Shown here in pieces: positions 22,648 to 36,400 of a stretch of 64,000 bases of DNA (position 1 is its first letter; every line of letters starts with the position of its first letter). A model generated the notes under the pieces. It searched no databases and was not told the origin of the DNA. It worked only from the letters and a program-made list of their open reading frames with translations. The DNA is taken from the NCBI GenBank assembly GCA_932294295.1, contig OW028579.1, positions 5,292,370 through 5,356,369 of the forward strand. The letters run 5' to 3'. Source of the stretch: Alitta virens. Lineage: Eukaryota > Annelida > Polychaeta > Phyllodocida > Nereididae. Made by a program: the position numbers and the translations under genes.

Positions 22648-25600
22648 ATGAATATGACTGACACAGCTATTGATCAAGTTTTGAGAGAAGTGTTGACAGA
22701 TTTAAAAATTCAATACCAACTAAAAAAGCAGCAAAAACAACTAATAACTGCAGCTATTCAAAGAAGACATGCATTCGGGTTATTACCCACGGGTTTTGGT
22801 AAATCCGAATGTTTTGCTCTGGTGAGCCCAGTTCTGGATAAGGTGAGATGAAATAATATTTTCAAAAAAAAGGTTGGGGGGGGGGGGGTGTTTGACTTCC
22901 TGTGAATCTTGCCAAATATTTGTAATTCCTCTGACTTTGCAAAATAAAATATTTATATTATTAAAAATATATTATTTATATTATTAAAAATATTAGTTGA
23001 TATCAATGATAAATTGAGTCATTTGTACAAATATATACATTATCAGAGGGCATACATTTTATGATTAAAGGTAAAAATTAGTGAGTCTGAAGCTTAGTCA
23101 GCTTATGTAACCAGCTGCCAGAAGGCAGATGTTATGATGAGATGATGAGGCTGATCCATAGGGTCCACACCATGATACACATTTACCCATGGGTGGGGGT
23201 CTTTCATACACACCATGTACAAGCTACCTCCAATTGAAACGTCTCATGCAATCGACATGCAAGGACACATTTACCCCATAGTTGCCTCGGTATAGACACC
23301 AAGCACAAGGCATAGATCTACAATTTAACATCTCATGCAATCAACATCTGTGGGATGAAGCTCATGAAGAGGGTTTGTCACATGAAAACTGGGAAATCAA
23401 ATGATATATTAATTGTGACAAAAATTAGTAAAAAGGTTAACTTTTTGCATTTCTGTCTATGTGCATTGTAAATTAGGCTGCATTTCCCACTTCAAAGTAT
23501 AACAAACAAAAGATTATGCATTGGTTTTGACTGCAGCTGGGTTTGGAATACAGTCACTGGGCCAGCTCCTATGATCTTCATTCCATCTCCCATGAGATGC
23601 TAAAATTGGGGGTGCCTTGTACCCAGTGCCTATAATGGGGCAAGTAAAATACCCTTCCCAAGGCAATACTTATCTCATCATTAAGTGTCTCTGGCACGTG
23701 GTAATACATGTATACATTTACACCAGCAGTACGGACACATTGGCATCTGTTTAGAGTACGTTACACATCTGTCTGAACCACTTAAAAAAACAGGGCCTGT
23801 TTAAGCATGAGCCTGTCTCAGCCCGGCAGCTTTAGTCAGTGCACAAAGGTTAAGCACTCTCAAATGGCCATCACTGACTATAGCAATAGTCCTTGACCAT
23901 TGTCAACCAGTGACTTTATAACTTTTCATTCAGTTTAATCTCATATATATATATATAGGATTTAATTAACTGAACTGCAACAGGTCACATCTTTGGTTCA
24001 TCACAGCAACACCAAAAAGCAAATATATCATATGAAATTAAAGAAACTCAGTGAATAACGACAAAATAATGCATTTTATCAAATTAGTACAATTTATCAT
24101 AATCGATGTCGCAGTGCAAGTTACATTCTGCAATTCACTGTTGCATGGCATATTCAAACACAACCCAAAGTTTGAATCCACATACATCATACCTTAAGGT
24201 TCACTCACTGTCACGAGTTGGGATGGCGAGTGAGCGTGCATGACGAAAAAGTGTTAATTCACTCGCTGAGCGATGTATATATATTCATGCTAATCCGTAG
24301 AAAGCTTGTAGTCCCTCTAGATCACTTGTAAATCTCTGTGGAGAGGGCAACAACTTTTAAAATCTTTGGCGGACTTTCAACGAGTAAAGTTTTTACCTTT
24401 TTAAAGGAATCACTCAGCGAGCGGTTGCGAGTGATCTATGCACGTCCGTGGTCATTCGCGGCCACTTGTGCTCACTCGCGGGTACACAGGGGAGGCTGTC
24501 CATTCAAGTATACTCGCCGTCCACTCGTGTCCACCTTGTGAACGGTCGGGAAATGCTCGGCAGACGCCTTAGGAGCGCTCTTGAACCAACGACAATCACA
24601 CTGAGTTCTCCGGGACCAGTCCATCGTTCTTCCGCCGAGCGGTTGACGGACATCCCACAAACGCTCATCGAAAGAATTTATATTGATTAACAGCCTCCTG
24701 ATTGACCACAAGTTAGCACAACTGATAACCAAGTAATGCCACCCTTCGACAATTATCAAGCATCATACAGCTGTAAACAGAAATGTAATATACTCCGAGC
24801 TGCTATGTTAATTTGACAGGGAGTTCGCCACATTATCAACTTACATGCAGTTGTACCTTACATTGAATTTAAGCCTTGGTGCGGAATGCTGCTTTTTCCC
24901 ATGTTTTCCTAAATGCTTTCTCTATTTTTTGCCTTTATAGCTCTACCCACAACATCAGTGTCATGTCACTCTTGTGATCAGTCCACTAAAGTCCTTAATG
25001 GCGAACCAAGTCCTCAGATGGACAGCACAAGGACTGAAATGTGCGGCAATTGTCCGAGATATGGACAGCAAGACTATACAAGGTTATTTTCCAGTACACA
25101 CATGATACAGATCCCATGCACGTTGAGTTTGCTCGCTATTTGTAATCCTTACACCGCCAGCTCCAAATGTTAAGCATTTAAGTGATTTGCAGTTGTTGGG
25201 TTCAGATTTCCCAATGTTAAGTAGGCCTACAAATTATTTGTTAACATACAACGTGCATAGGACCTGTAAAATTCATACAAATGTAATCATTCAACAGTGT
25301 TCCTGCAATTCACATAACAATAGCCCATACTACTAATGAATATGCCCATACAGATAATTTCGAAAAAAGTGCAGTATAGCGGACCCAGTTTTATGACCAA
25401 ATTTAGCAAGCCTTATTGCCAGGCCTATGATGTAGAAATGCTGTATTCAACGGATGACAGCACAAACAAACGATGGCAGTGTTCATTTTCAAGACAAGAA
25501 CGTTGTTTATTTCATTTATTTTTCGGGGGGCTGCCACCATAAAAGTCCTGCTACTGGACACAAATTTGCCAAAACTAAATTTGGTATAAATTTGGGTCCG

Positions 25601-27416
25601 CTACACTGCACTAAACCCACAATTTATTACAAAACTTCACACATTTCTAATTAGAAATCAAGTCAGGCAGATGCGGACTACTGTATGCATCCCCTGAGGC
25701 CATTCTGACAAGAAGCTGGTTGGACTGGTTACGTGAGAAGGGCAGAAAACTTATTTCCCTACTTGTTCTGGACGAAGCCCACTGTCTAACAGAATGGTAA
25801 TGACTAATGAATCAAATGTCTAAACACCGTAATGTCAACATAGTAAAGCTTTCAGCTACTTTGCATAAACTGATTTCATTTGAGGTAATTTTGACTTACT
25901 CACACTATGAATATAATTAATAAGCATAATTATGTTCCTTTAATTCGGCGAGTTTTGCAAAGATTCAACTCCACCATATATTCGACCTATGCCAAGTGTA
26001 ATGTTTTAAACTTCAGGGGCAAGTCATTTCGAACGGACTACCTAAGAGCTACAGAGCTCCGCTCTCTACTCCAAACACCTGTCATGTGCCTGACGGCAAC
26101 AGCAACCCAAGCAATTGTCAATGAAATATGTGACAGGATGCAGTTAACAGATGTTCAAATGGTTGTGGAACTCCCAGACAGGTAACTCGTTATTTTTCCT
26201 GATGACAATACCATCTTGTCAACAAATTTTTAACAAGAAAGGTCCGCAGAATTCTAAATCGAATATCATGACCTTCTTATTTCAGACCAAATATTCACTT
26301 ATCAATTAAAGCAGCAAAAACATTCGAGGATGCTTTATCCTGGTATGCAGATCTTCTGCAGACACAGAAACAAGTTACACCCAAGGGACTGATTTACTGC
26401 AGGTAAATAAGCATTCAGATTCATTGATCATGTTTCAGACCTTGGTACTGTCCATATCAAGAAGTTCAGTAGTCAACATTTGCTAGTGATGACTAATAAT
26501 TTGATAATTCAACATTTTACTCTAAGTGGCAAAATGTGAAAGAAAACTCATGGTTAGTTGACTAACAATGCCAAAGTGTGCATTTGCTACACAATTCGCA
26601 GTTAAAAAATAGCACTGCCAGCGGTGATGACACTTGCATGTTGGTATGCACGTTATTTGCTTTACATTGTCCAGGGTTGTGGTTCTTTCAACATTTAAAC
26701 ATCAAAAATAAATATTCAAACCATTTTGCCCCATCACGAGGTAATTACCTGTGCTGTATATCATTTTTCAAGAAAGTCACTGTGAATGAGACAAAAAACT
26801 TTCAAAAGTAATGTACAAAACCTAAATGCAGTAAGCAGAGTTTTGGTCCCCAGCAAATATTGACCAGTGTATATTTGATTGCAGAGATATCAACACTGTG
26901 ACAGGCATTTATGGTTGGCTGATGGACAGACTGGGCAAAGACGCCTTTTCAGATGAGGCACACACAGTACACAGTAGGATTGTGGACTTATACCATGCCC
27001 ACACCGATGATCGTAGTCAACAAAGAATTATTAATAGTTTTTCACTGCGAGATTCGCCACTTAGATGTCTTGTAGCTACCGTTGCATTTGGCCTAGGTGT
27101 CAACATTCCGAATGTTGAATTTGTGCTTCACTGGGGTGCATCACGAGATGTTCTTGCGTATTGGCAGGAAGTCGGGAGATGTGGGAGAGACGGCAGAGCA
27201 GGCAAAGCAATATTATATAAATGTCCTGGCGCATGCCATAAGGCCAGAGTTGATGAAAAATTACGCACTGTCATTGAAAACAGTTTTAACAACTCTACAT
27301 GCCTTAGAAAAGAAATCCTTCGTCAACTGTTTGTGACAGGCATGAGCGCAGATGCCTTAGAAAATTGCAGTAAAATTCCCAAGTGCTGCTTTGTTTGTGA
27401 CAAAACTCCTGTTTAA
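22648..27416 (+). CDS. RecQ-type DNA helicase (6 exons, 430 aa)
   Basis: Exons 22648-22842, 24941-25082, 25655-25796, 26017-26181, 26286-26402 and 26885-27416 join in frame (1,293 nt, no stops, GT-AG throughout). Superfamily-2 motifs in order: QLKKQQKQLITAAIQRRHA (motif 0 region), LPTGFGKS (Walker A), VISPLKSLMANQV (Ia), YASPEAIL (Ib), LVLDEAHCLTEW (II, DEAH), WGKSFRTDYL and LTATATQ (III, typical of RecQ), KGLIYCR (IV), CLVATVAFGLGVNIPNVEFVLH (V) and WQEVGRCGRDGR (VI). A short C-terminal Cys cluster (STCLRKEIL...KCCFVCD) resembles the RecQ zinc-binding part. There is no winged-helix or HRDC domain and no exonuclease, so it is a minimal helicase. Placement inside the element points to a role in transposition (unwinding or strand handling), which is inference. 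ATG 22648 was chosen as the first Met; 22654 is possible. Confidence 0.92.
23090..23350 (-). mobile_element. SINE inside helicase intron 1
   Basis: The reverse-orientation body of the common tRNA-derived SINE, with GGTCCACACCATG, ACACATTTACCCATGGGTG and repeated CTCATGCAATCGACATG-like blocks. A plus-strand fragment of the same family follows at about 23,535-23,715. Confidence 0.6.
24196..24660. mobile_element. MITE-like insertion inside helicase intron 1
   Basis: It shares GGGATGGCGAGTGAGCG, GCCACTTGTGCTCACTCGCG and CAGGGGAGGCTGTCCATT with 17,741-18,322. It is a later insertion into the 14.7-kb element. Confidence 0.55.
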
Positions 27417-27455
27417 TGTAAATGACGTTACCCATTGTAAATGGATGTTGACCTG

Positions 27456-27461
27456 AATAAA
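27456..27461 (+). terminator. polyadenylation signal AATAAA of the helicase gene
   Basis: A canonical hexamer about 40 nt after the helicase stop and before the opposing gene's stop at 27,488. The transcripts of the two convergent genes probably overlap. Confidence 0.6.
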
Positions 27462-27487
27462 TGTCTGAGTTTGAGTCACATTGAGTC

Positions 27488-30400
27488 CTAACTGGTCAGA
27501 TTTTTCACTTTCCTCCATGTATCTAATGATTTGCTTAGTTGTTTTAGCTTGATGCCCAACTGTCTGCTGTTGTTCACATTTATGCTGTTTGTGAACATTC
27601 TGAAAGACTTGTGTGACCGAGGTGGGATGTAGTCACATAGGGCATCTCCGGAATACTCTTCAACAAATTTAATCAAGTCCTTTTGGTAATGCCCTGATTG
27701 TGTTTTTCTGTGCGCTGGGGTCATTTTTCCCAAACCAGCATCTGTGAACAGATTGTCCAAATGCTTGCCATGTGCACCTGACATTTGTGCACATCGCAAG
27801 ACCGTTTGTTCCGTGTAGTTGCCTCTGGCGGAGCGCAGCATTTCTATAACAAAATAAGAAATATGTAATGAAGTTTATAAATCACAGTCATGTTTACATA
27901 TGTAATATTAATTGATAATATTACCTGTCAGTAGTATCACCAAATGTACACCTGCTTAACAGTATGCAACACTGCAACAGGATTTAACAGATTTTTTTAC
28001 ACTGTAATAAATGAATGAATAATGCATACAAAACCCACCTTTGAAGTCAAGATTGAGATGTTCGTTGACAAGATCTAAACCAATATTTCCATGAGGCTTG
28101 CCAAGTGGGTTGGCTACTCTGTTCCACACATAATTGGCTCTTATGCGTTCAGGGGCAAAACCTCCTACAGCTGTAACATATATTCCAATTTCTCAATTAA
28201 TTATTTTCTATTTGTAATTTATTGGTTCATCAAGTTGCTACAAAGTTAAAATTTAAATATCAGAGAGAGATATGATAACAAGTGTACTGGTCATTGATCA
28301 AATTATTGCCAATCACAAACATTTTCAATAGGAAAGACACAGTTGCCAAGTTACAAAATTACAAAACAACTACTCTAATCAAAATGATACAAAAAAAAAG
28401 AACATGCAAAGCATTTGAAACAGGTTTACACTTCAACCGGGGTTAAATCAATTTTGCCCTGCTAGGCGGATAAAACCTAGATATATAGCCCAGTTTAAGG
28501 TGGTGAAAACCCTCCCACAAGCTCACCACATGAGATTCCATATAAGTAGAAATACATAAAACAGGGTATAGTTTAAGGAGTTTTGAAACTTTTAATTTAA
28601 TGGCAATCACTGAGCGTTACACACTTTATGGCATTAATATCAATTGACGAATGCAATTCCAGAATTATGGTACGGACACTTAGTGATCTGCAGACAATCG
28701 AACAGACTGACAAATTTTGAATTCCTAATATATATTAGTTTGAAAAACACATATGTTACATGTCCTTGTGAAGTTGTCTGGTGAATTCCAAAGATTATAA
28801 TTCACAGATAAAAACAAGTCCAAAAAAGTTAGTAAACCATCAATTAATTTTGTGTTTTCATAATTGCAAATTGGCTGGAAGAACCATTGATCTTTGTTAT
28901 GACCTATCATCATGCAGCATCAGCTATTCAACGTTTAATGTTTCACACAAATAGTGTTAAATATTAATGTTTTTTCTTTGATTTCCACCTTTACTACTGA
29001 TTATAAGTTAAGTTATGGGTTTTAACCCAGGTTTAACCCACTTTGCCCAAAATGGTCTATTTAGCCCAATCCGGGTTTAATACGGGTTTAACCTGGGTTA
29101 AAGCTGGTGGGTGAGTTAAATTGGGGATTCATGTGATGACTGTATATGCATTACTCGCGAGTGATCACAAAACCCTTCGGCCATTTCTATGGCCGAGGGC
29201 AAAATAGACAAGGAGATATTAATAGAAAGAAAACAATAAAAAGAGAAAACCCTGATTGACTTTGAGTATACTGACCAGCCAACATGAAGTGTGCGTTAAT
29301 CAAGTATTTCGGGTGTTTGTTCTGCCAGAATTGCAACAGATCAAACTTCCAATCCATCATCATTGCTGGCCCATCCCCTTCACGAACTACATCTCTTCTA
29401 CTCAGAAACTTCAAACCTTCCCACATTATTCGCTTGGAGTGATTGAGGACATAATCATCATCTTCAGCTCCCAAGGCACACTCAGAGGAGCAGAACCACA
29501 AATCTGCCAAAAACAAAAAACCCTGTTATCATGCACTTCACTTTGACGAGGCACCAAGATGCATTGAAATCAGTGAATCAACATAGAGTAGAATATGAGT
29601 AATTTTCATACAAGACATATAAAGAATAGAGCTCTGGATGAGTTTTATTATGACACACTGATTACATTATTGATTCTATATGCCCAGTCATTCGGCTATA
29701 ACTTTTACATACCAGGGAACTTACCAGGCACAACATTGTTTGCAGCAATACCAACACACTGTGGGTGGTACCACTCGTGGTACTTGCACTTGTCCTCTGC
29801 ACTGCACAATATCATGGTGCCTTCACGATGTTGTTGACAAGAACAGTAGATGTAGTGTTCACTTTCCGAACACGAAGAACTGCAGTAACAATCACCATCA
29901 TGTTCCACCGCGTCATCTGCACACGCAGGATGGAACCATGTCTGATAACAGTGCAGATTACAGCACTTCACCAAGCTTTCTTCTCCATCTACCAATTAAA
30001 GAGAAATCAGAATTACCAAACACAGTCAAACACAGCCGACATCTATGCAGAATGACTACAATACCTCTTACAAATAATACATATTTGCTAGGATAAAACT
30101 ACTGATTAAATGCAAGTGTGTTTTCATTATCTAAACATGACAAATAAAGGACACAGGACATACCATTGCCACACATGCAACCACACAATGTTTCATTTTG
30201 GCCATCATGGAACCCTCGGGTCACATCATCAATGTCTTCCTTCAATGGGCCTAGCCAGCAGAAGTCCACAACAGACTTTGCTAGCCTCTTAAGCCACTCC
30301 AGCTTTTCATGCAAGGTACCAGCATAACTGTCAGGTACAGTTGTCAAGTTTGGGATATTAAGTTGTCGGGTAGCATAAAGGAGAATGTAGCCATGTGTAA

Positions 30401-33400
30401 CAAACTGAAAAGACATCAAAGGTAGAAAAATGGAAACAACTAGATCAGACTGCTCTCAAAATCCAAACACACAATTTCAATCCATCATTTCAGCTAACAA
30501 TGCTGATTGCATAGCTCTTACCTCATAGAAGTCAGTATTATGCTGATAACTCGCCATGACATCGCGTTTCATTCCTTTGTGACCAAACAAGTTTCGTATT
30601 TGTGTGAATGTTCCACGGTCAGCAGCACTGTTGACCTTCAGCAGTACATCATTAGCATCCTGAAAGAGTAAATTGAGCACATTCAGCTTTTCAAATGAGC
30701 CTGCCATTTATATTTACACATATATCCTTAAATTTGTAAAAATTTCTGCCTTTTCAATATTATCTTTAGTGGGCCTATTGTAAGGTCCACTGAATTATTT
30801 ATATGTGCAAACCAAGAACAAAAATTTCTGACTAGTCACTCATTGAATAACCTCAATCACAGGGACCATATGTAGTACCCGCACCATGTTGGACAGGGCT
30901 AGGATGTCCTTCAAACATTTTATGTATTTCTATGTTGATAGTTACTGTTAGAAGCAGAATGTCCTTGTGAAATTCCTGCGGGCAGGGCCAGGCATACTCA
31001 AGCCTATCACACGGGAATTCACCACCACTCATTGCCCTCTGAGCCTGTAGCATTCACTCCACAGAAAGTCCGTCTCCACTGACGAGCAGTTCCAGTTCCT
31101 CCCCATTTCGCTTTGGTACGTACTTCTGGCCATGCTGGAGAACTTCAATGGAGCCTGCAGTGGATGCTGGGTCAGTATGAAGTATGCCCATGTTGACCTG
31201 AAATTACAATTAGCCATTTTCCTATCAATTAAAATTGACACGAAACACCGTTGTTGAAGTAACATTCATTCCGTGCCATATTTTGTGAAGCATGTTGCCA
31301 ACCCATAAATTCACAGAACGCAATAGTTCACCCTACAAACAACTTACTATTTCTGATTGTGAAGACATTTCCTTGCTGTAACGATGAGGAATCCTGCACA
31401 GGACCTTGGAGCGCAGCTCTTCTAAGAACTCAATATTGTTGAGCAGTACTGTTGTGGCAATCAATTCCATCCTCCTCCTTTTTTGCTGGAAGGCATGTGA
31501 ATCAGGCAGGAATGCATAGGGGTCCAGATCGACAGCATTCAGCACAGTTGGATCTTGCTAAGACAAAGAAAAACTTAATGTTTGAAGCAGTACAATGAAT
31601 AAATTAAATTCACCTCAACGTGCATGTCGCTTTGGAAGACTACTATATTTATTCCTTTTTTACTGCCATGAAACACCTAAAAAGAAACAACAAATTGTAT
31701 GAGGCATATTCAGGAACATTTTAATATACACGAACAATAGTGTGCAATTAAATGTTTGCACGTAAGCGCAAACTATGAATATTCCGATCTTCAGATGCAT
31801 TTCTCTGTCATAATATCATTAACTTTTTTGAAAACGATAACATTGATAACATTTGAGTGTGTTTTTTTACTATTTCCTCAGATTCAGATAAAAGTTGCAG
31901 TTTTTATTTTTACAAGCACGCATACGAGATGATAAATCTAAATGTTGCTTTAGTCTTATTTTAATCCATGCCAATTTTGATTTGCAGTGCCTTCACTGAG
32001 TTGCACCATTGCTTCCCCGTCAGATTCTGTATGACTGTCAAAAGGCACAACTAGAGCTAATGCAGCTGTCATGCCATTGGTGCACAAATATTTTCCCCGC
32101 ATATTTTAAATTTAAGACAATGCTGAGACACCACAAGATGACTTGACCCAATCATTTTGCATAACATCACTTAATTGAAAAACTGCAGCTCCAGTCAATA
32201 CTTGTCCTAATGGGCCATCTCTGCTGAAGGTCCCAGACTCAATTAACGGCCCAGGCACTCTTCATGAGCTACATCCCAGTTGGATGTTGATAGAATGAGA
32301 TGTTAACTTGGAGGTGCTTGCACTAGACCTGTGTCTATACTGAGGCAAGCAAACCACCAATGGGGTAAATGTGTAACATGGCGAGGACTCTGAGCATTAC
32401 TGTCTCTTCATAAGCTGACTAAGCTTCAGACCTAGTAGCATTGACACATACACATAGACATAAACATCAGGAAACATGCGCACCCTGCAATACATACCAG
32501 GTGTAGATGTGAGACACGGTCCTTAACAGCAAAACACATGGCCATGAGCAGGAATTTGGTGTCGCTTTCAGAATGGTAGTGTTTGGTTTTTGCACCTATC
32601 TGCACATTATCCCAACAGAACGCATAGCCATTCATATCCTTCTTCCTGGGAGAGAGTTGTTTAGCATTCTGCAAGACAATTTTTGACATTTTACTCTGGC
32701 ATTATATGGTTGCTTACCAAAACCTTCATGGTTGAAATATTCCACACCATCATTTCCAAACATAGTGTAAAAGAAATATATTTGTGCTATTCACCAATAC
32801 ACTCAGGCAAGATGCATGTGTGCTCTTCAAGAGATTCCCATATATTTTTAGTTGGAGACTAACAATAATGTAAGGTGCATAGCTCGATACATGTGAACTT
32901 TTGACATAGTAATAATTTAATTACTATGCTATAACTATAAAAGATGCTTGCTTACAAACAAAGGTGATGATATTGTAAGCAGTTGAATTTCAGGAAATTT
33001 TGGTTGGAACCTTTCTTGTTAGAAATTCATGATAACAATAATTTCAGGGGATTCAAACAAAAAGCATGCCAATTCAAAAAGTCTAATTTTTTAGGGACTC
33101 CCTCACAAATCTTGCAACTAGACCTGAATTGAATGACTGACATGCAATAGAGACTAGATCTGAAAGTTCTCATGACTGAGGAAGAAACAGGTAGAATGTA
33201 CATGTCACTTCATGAAAAGAGGGGTGAATAAATCAGGATGTGAAATTAAGTCACACCTACTTCCCTTGTACATAGATTTTGACAATATTTCACAAAAAGA
33301 AGTTAATATATATGAAGAATTGTACGTGTGTGCCATAATAATTTTAAAATGGCGCCATGAAGCGATCTATGTTTTTTAAAGCTCTAGGTAAAGTACATGT

Positions 33401-36400
33401 TCAATATCAGGTTGGTGGTGCTGAAATCACACTTAGAACAGAACAACATTGCCGCGAACGAAAGAGCGGTATCTGTATTAACTTTAAGCATGCCAGCATT
33501 TTCGCTATAAATTAGTTTCATGTATTTTCTCCAAAACGGTTATTAATAAAGCTACAAAACAGACAATGATTTGCATATATCTATCTATACACGGTAATGT
33601 AAATGGTATGTTAAAATGTATGCACGACGGTTTTGGAAAAATTTGACTGTAGCCGGACACTTTATGGATGACAGCAGCTTGAGCTGCCAGATGCAACCCG
33701 CCTACAGCATTGGGGAAGTGAGCAGATCCTCCTTAAACCACTCATACACCCACGTGTGATGGGGGATACATGGCCAAGGATAAAAACACCTACAAAAAAT
33801 TATGTTGTATGTCCCTAGCTCAATTTCTAATTAGTCTACCAAATAAAAGTCCTTAACACCACAACAGTTGCAGCTACATTGGTTTGTCCATTCATTATTT
33901 ATCTTATTTGCATATTATTACCTCAACAGCATGCTGCCAGTTCAGGAGTTTCTTATTGTACGTTGCTCCAAGGCGATCTACATGGCCTCTGGCTGCATCC
34001 ACACCTAGACTGATGCCGACAGCATTTAACGTTTTAAAAACCTTATGGCTGGCACCCTGCCTCCAGAGTTGCACGGACATGCATGCAGCAAGGAACTTGC
34101 ATTTTCTCGGTTTTTTCGTGAAGAGGGCAATGTTGATGAGTGTCCCAAGACGCATATCAAGGAATGTGCTGGCTTCTTCCTCAGTCATCTTTCTAGAAAG
34201 ACAAACAACTGTATTTAATAAGCAAAGACAATTTGTATGTATTTTCGGTTCTTTACAAAAAAACTAGGTGTCACCGAAATTACAAGAGTAAAACAAAAGA
34301 AATACTTGCAACTAAACATCTATAGATATAAATAACATGGTAGGTGCTACATACATGATTTTTTGTGGTTCTGATAGTCTTTGTCCTAGCACCCTGATAT
34401 CTACACCACATTTCAAAGTCCTGCAGATTATCCGCAAGCACATCAAGTGCACCTGTACTATAAATAGCTCATTTCTTCATTTAAAGCTCAAACGGTTTTA
34501 GTTTGTGAATTTAGACACCATTTCCTTCCATTTAAATCAAGTAATAACCTTCTGTAAAGGAGGAGATCCTTTCACAATGGGTTTCCTCACCTGCTCTGGC
34601 TCATTCCATGTTAGTGAGTAGGACAAAATAGAACTCCCATTAAAACATTGAACAGATTGTAATGATTCAGCTTACTGCAACCAGTTATTGGTAAATCACA
34701 AATCTATAAGGGTGTGGGCAGCCTTTTAGAATACACTGCACAACACTGAATTACCTTTTAGCTCCTTTTCGGCCCTTAATCTGATGACTGCGCACCTTGG
34801 AAACACTGGGAAGTAGGGCCTTGAGGCACCTAGTTGCTTTTGGCATGCACTTCTCAGCCTCAGAGCAGAAATGTGTCCAAGAAAACTTCTCAATAGTCTC
34901 TTCTGTCAGTGTTTGTGAGAACACTTCAGCCTTGACTGCAGACACCTGAAATAACCAAATTCAACTGAGTAGTAAGCCCATTTCCATCTCAAGGCTTTCT
35001 ATCATGATTCAAAATTACCACACATATTACAAACCACTGGGTGACACCATAATCATAATAAGCATGTTCTGGGCATGTAAAGCATTTCAAAATTGATGCA
35101 AACTTTGCTTGGACATAATGTATCTATACTAATATACTTATATTTTCCATTGGAGGTTTTGCAAACACATAAAATTCCCAACTAGTGTCTCTCATACTAT
35201 GAAGTCAGTTCGTGTTAAACAGTGAGCATAAATATAGAACTTTACAACTTATTCCATTACCTCACCTCATTCTTGATGAGTTCACTGGCTACTTGACACA
35301 AGCCTTGTGCTGCTTTGTGCGATTTTTTGCACAAAGTGCGAAAAGCTGCTGAGTACTTATAGGTCCGCAGCTGTTTAATGGCTTTATCTATCATACCACT
35401 GCCTGTCAGTGGGTCTTCCTCGCTCTCACTGCAGGTGCCATCCTCTTTGGGAGAAAAAAAAACACAATACATATCAATTATCGATTATGAAATATTTTTT
35501 GGAAAATCACACAAGAGTTATTATGCCCAGGTAGGCCTACTTACAACAAGCAATTGTATTAAGCAAATGTACCAAACATGAATTACATTAAATCCACTTG
35601 TAAGAAATCAACAATGCGATCAGTCATAAAACCCAACTTCACATTATTCTCCTTACCTTGGAAATGATTGTCACTCTCGTCATGCAGATTGGCTGAGTAA
35701 GAACATTCAAGGGATGAAAATGTGCTACTTCATTATGTAGTTCTGCAAATTATAATTTCAACCATGCCATAGGCAGCCATACCATACTTTGCTCAATGCA
35801 GGGCAGTTTTCGCTGCGGTGACTGTGATGGTGAGTCCAGAGACTTGGCACCAATAAAAGTCCTCTTCATCGCACCCTTGCGCTTTGCCTTGGTCTGGAGT
35901 CTCACTACTTTGGTGCAACTAAGGCACAGAAACTGCCCTTTTTTGTAGCATCTGAAAACAAAAAATGTTTTTGGTCACACCAAAATATATTTCAGCAGCA
36001 GGTGCTATGTTCGAGTCAATGTCAATTTACGGTTCCACCCAAACAGTTCATATCATGTCTACACACAACCCTTGCATTCAAACTAATACTGATCAGAATA
36101 GAGAAATACGCAGCGCTTTCAGTAAATATGTCACCGCTGTCAATTTAAAAGACTTCTCTGATTCTATGTGAATTGAAGCCAGTAAAGAATTTGAACCTTA
36201 ACACATGGGCTTAAGAGCTCACACCAGTGCCATCACTGTGGGTGCCTAATGCCAAGTTCCCATTGCACAGGTCTGGGTGGGGTGAGTCCAAACAACAACG
36301 CTAGGCAATATATAAATACATTGTACAAATGTAGCCTATTTATATGTGCACTGGATTTCGTCACTATTTGACCAAGCAACATCAAGCACTGACAAGCATG

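Noticed and set aside
31029..31265. 78-aa minus-strand open frame with its own ATG
   Set aside because: It is the wrong frame across exon 9. The frame consistent with both neighbouring exons reads LHTDPASTAGSIEVL and then meets the TGA.
33640..33790. Possible extra exon of the transposase-like gene (frame with a HHTWVYEWFKEDLLTSPML stretch)
   Set aside because: It ends in a stop before any donor in the needed phase, and exons 34192-33922 and 32668-32498 join perfectly without it.
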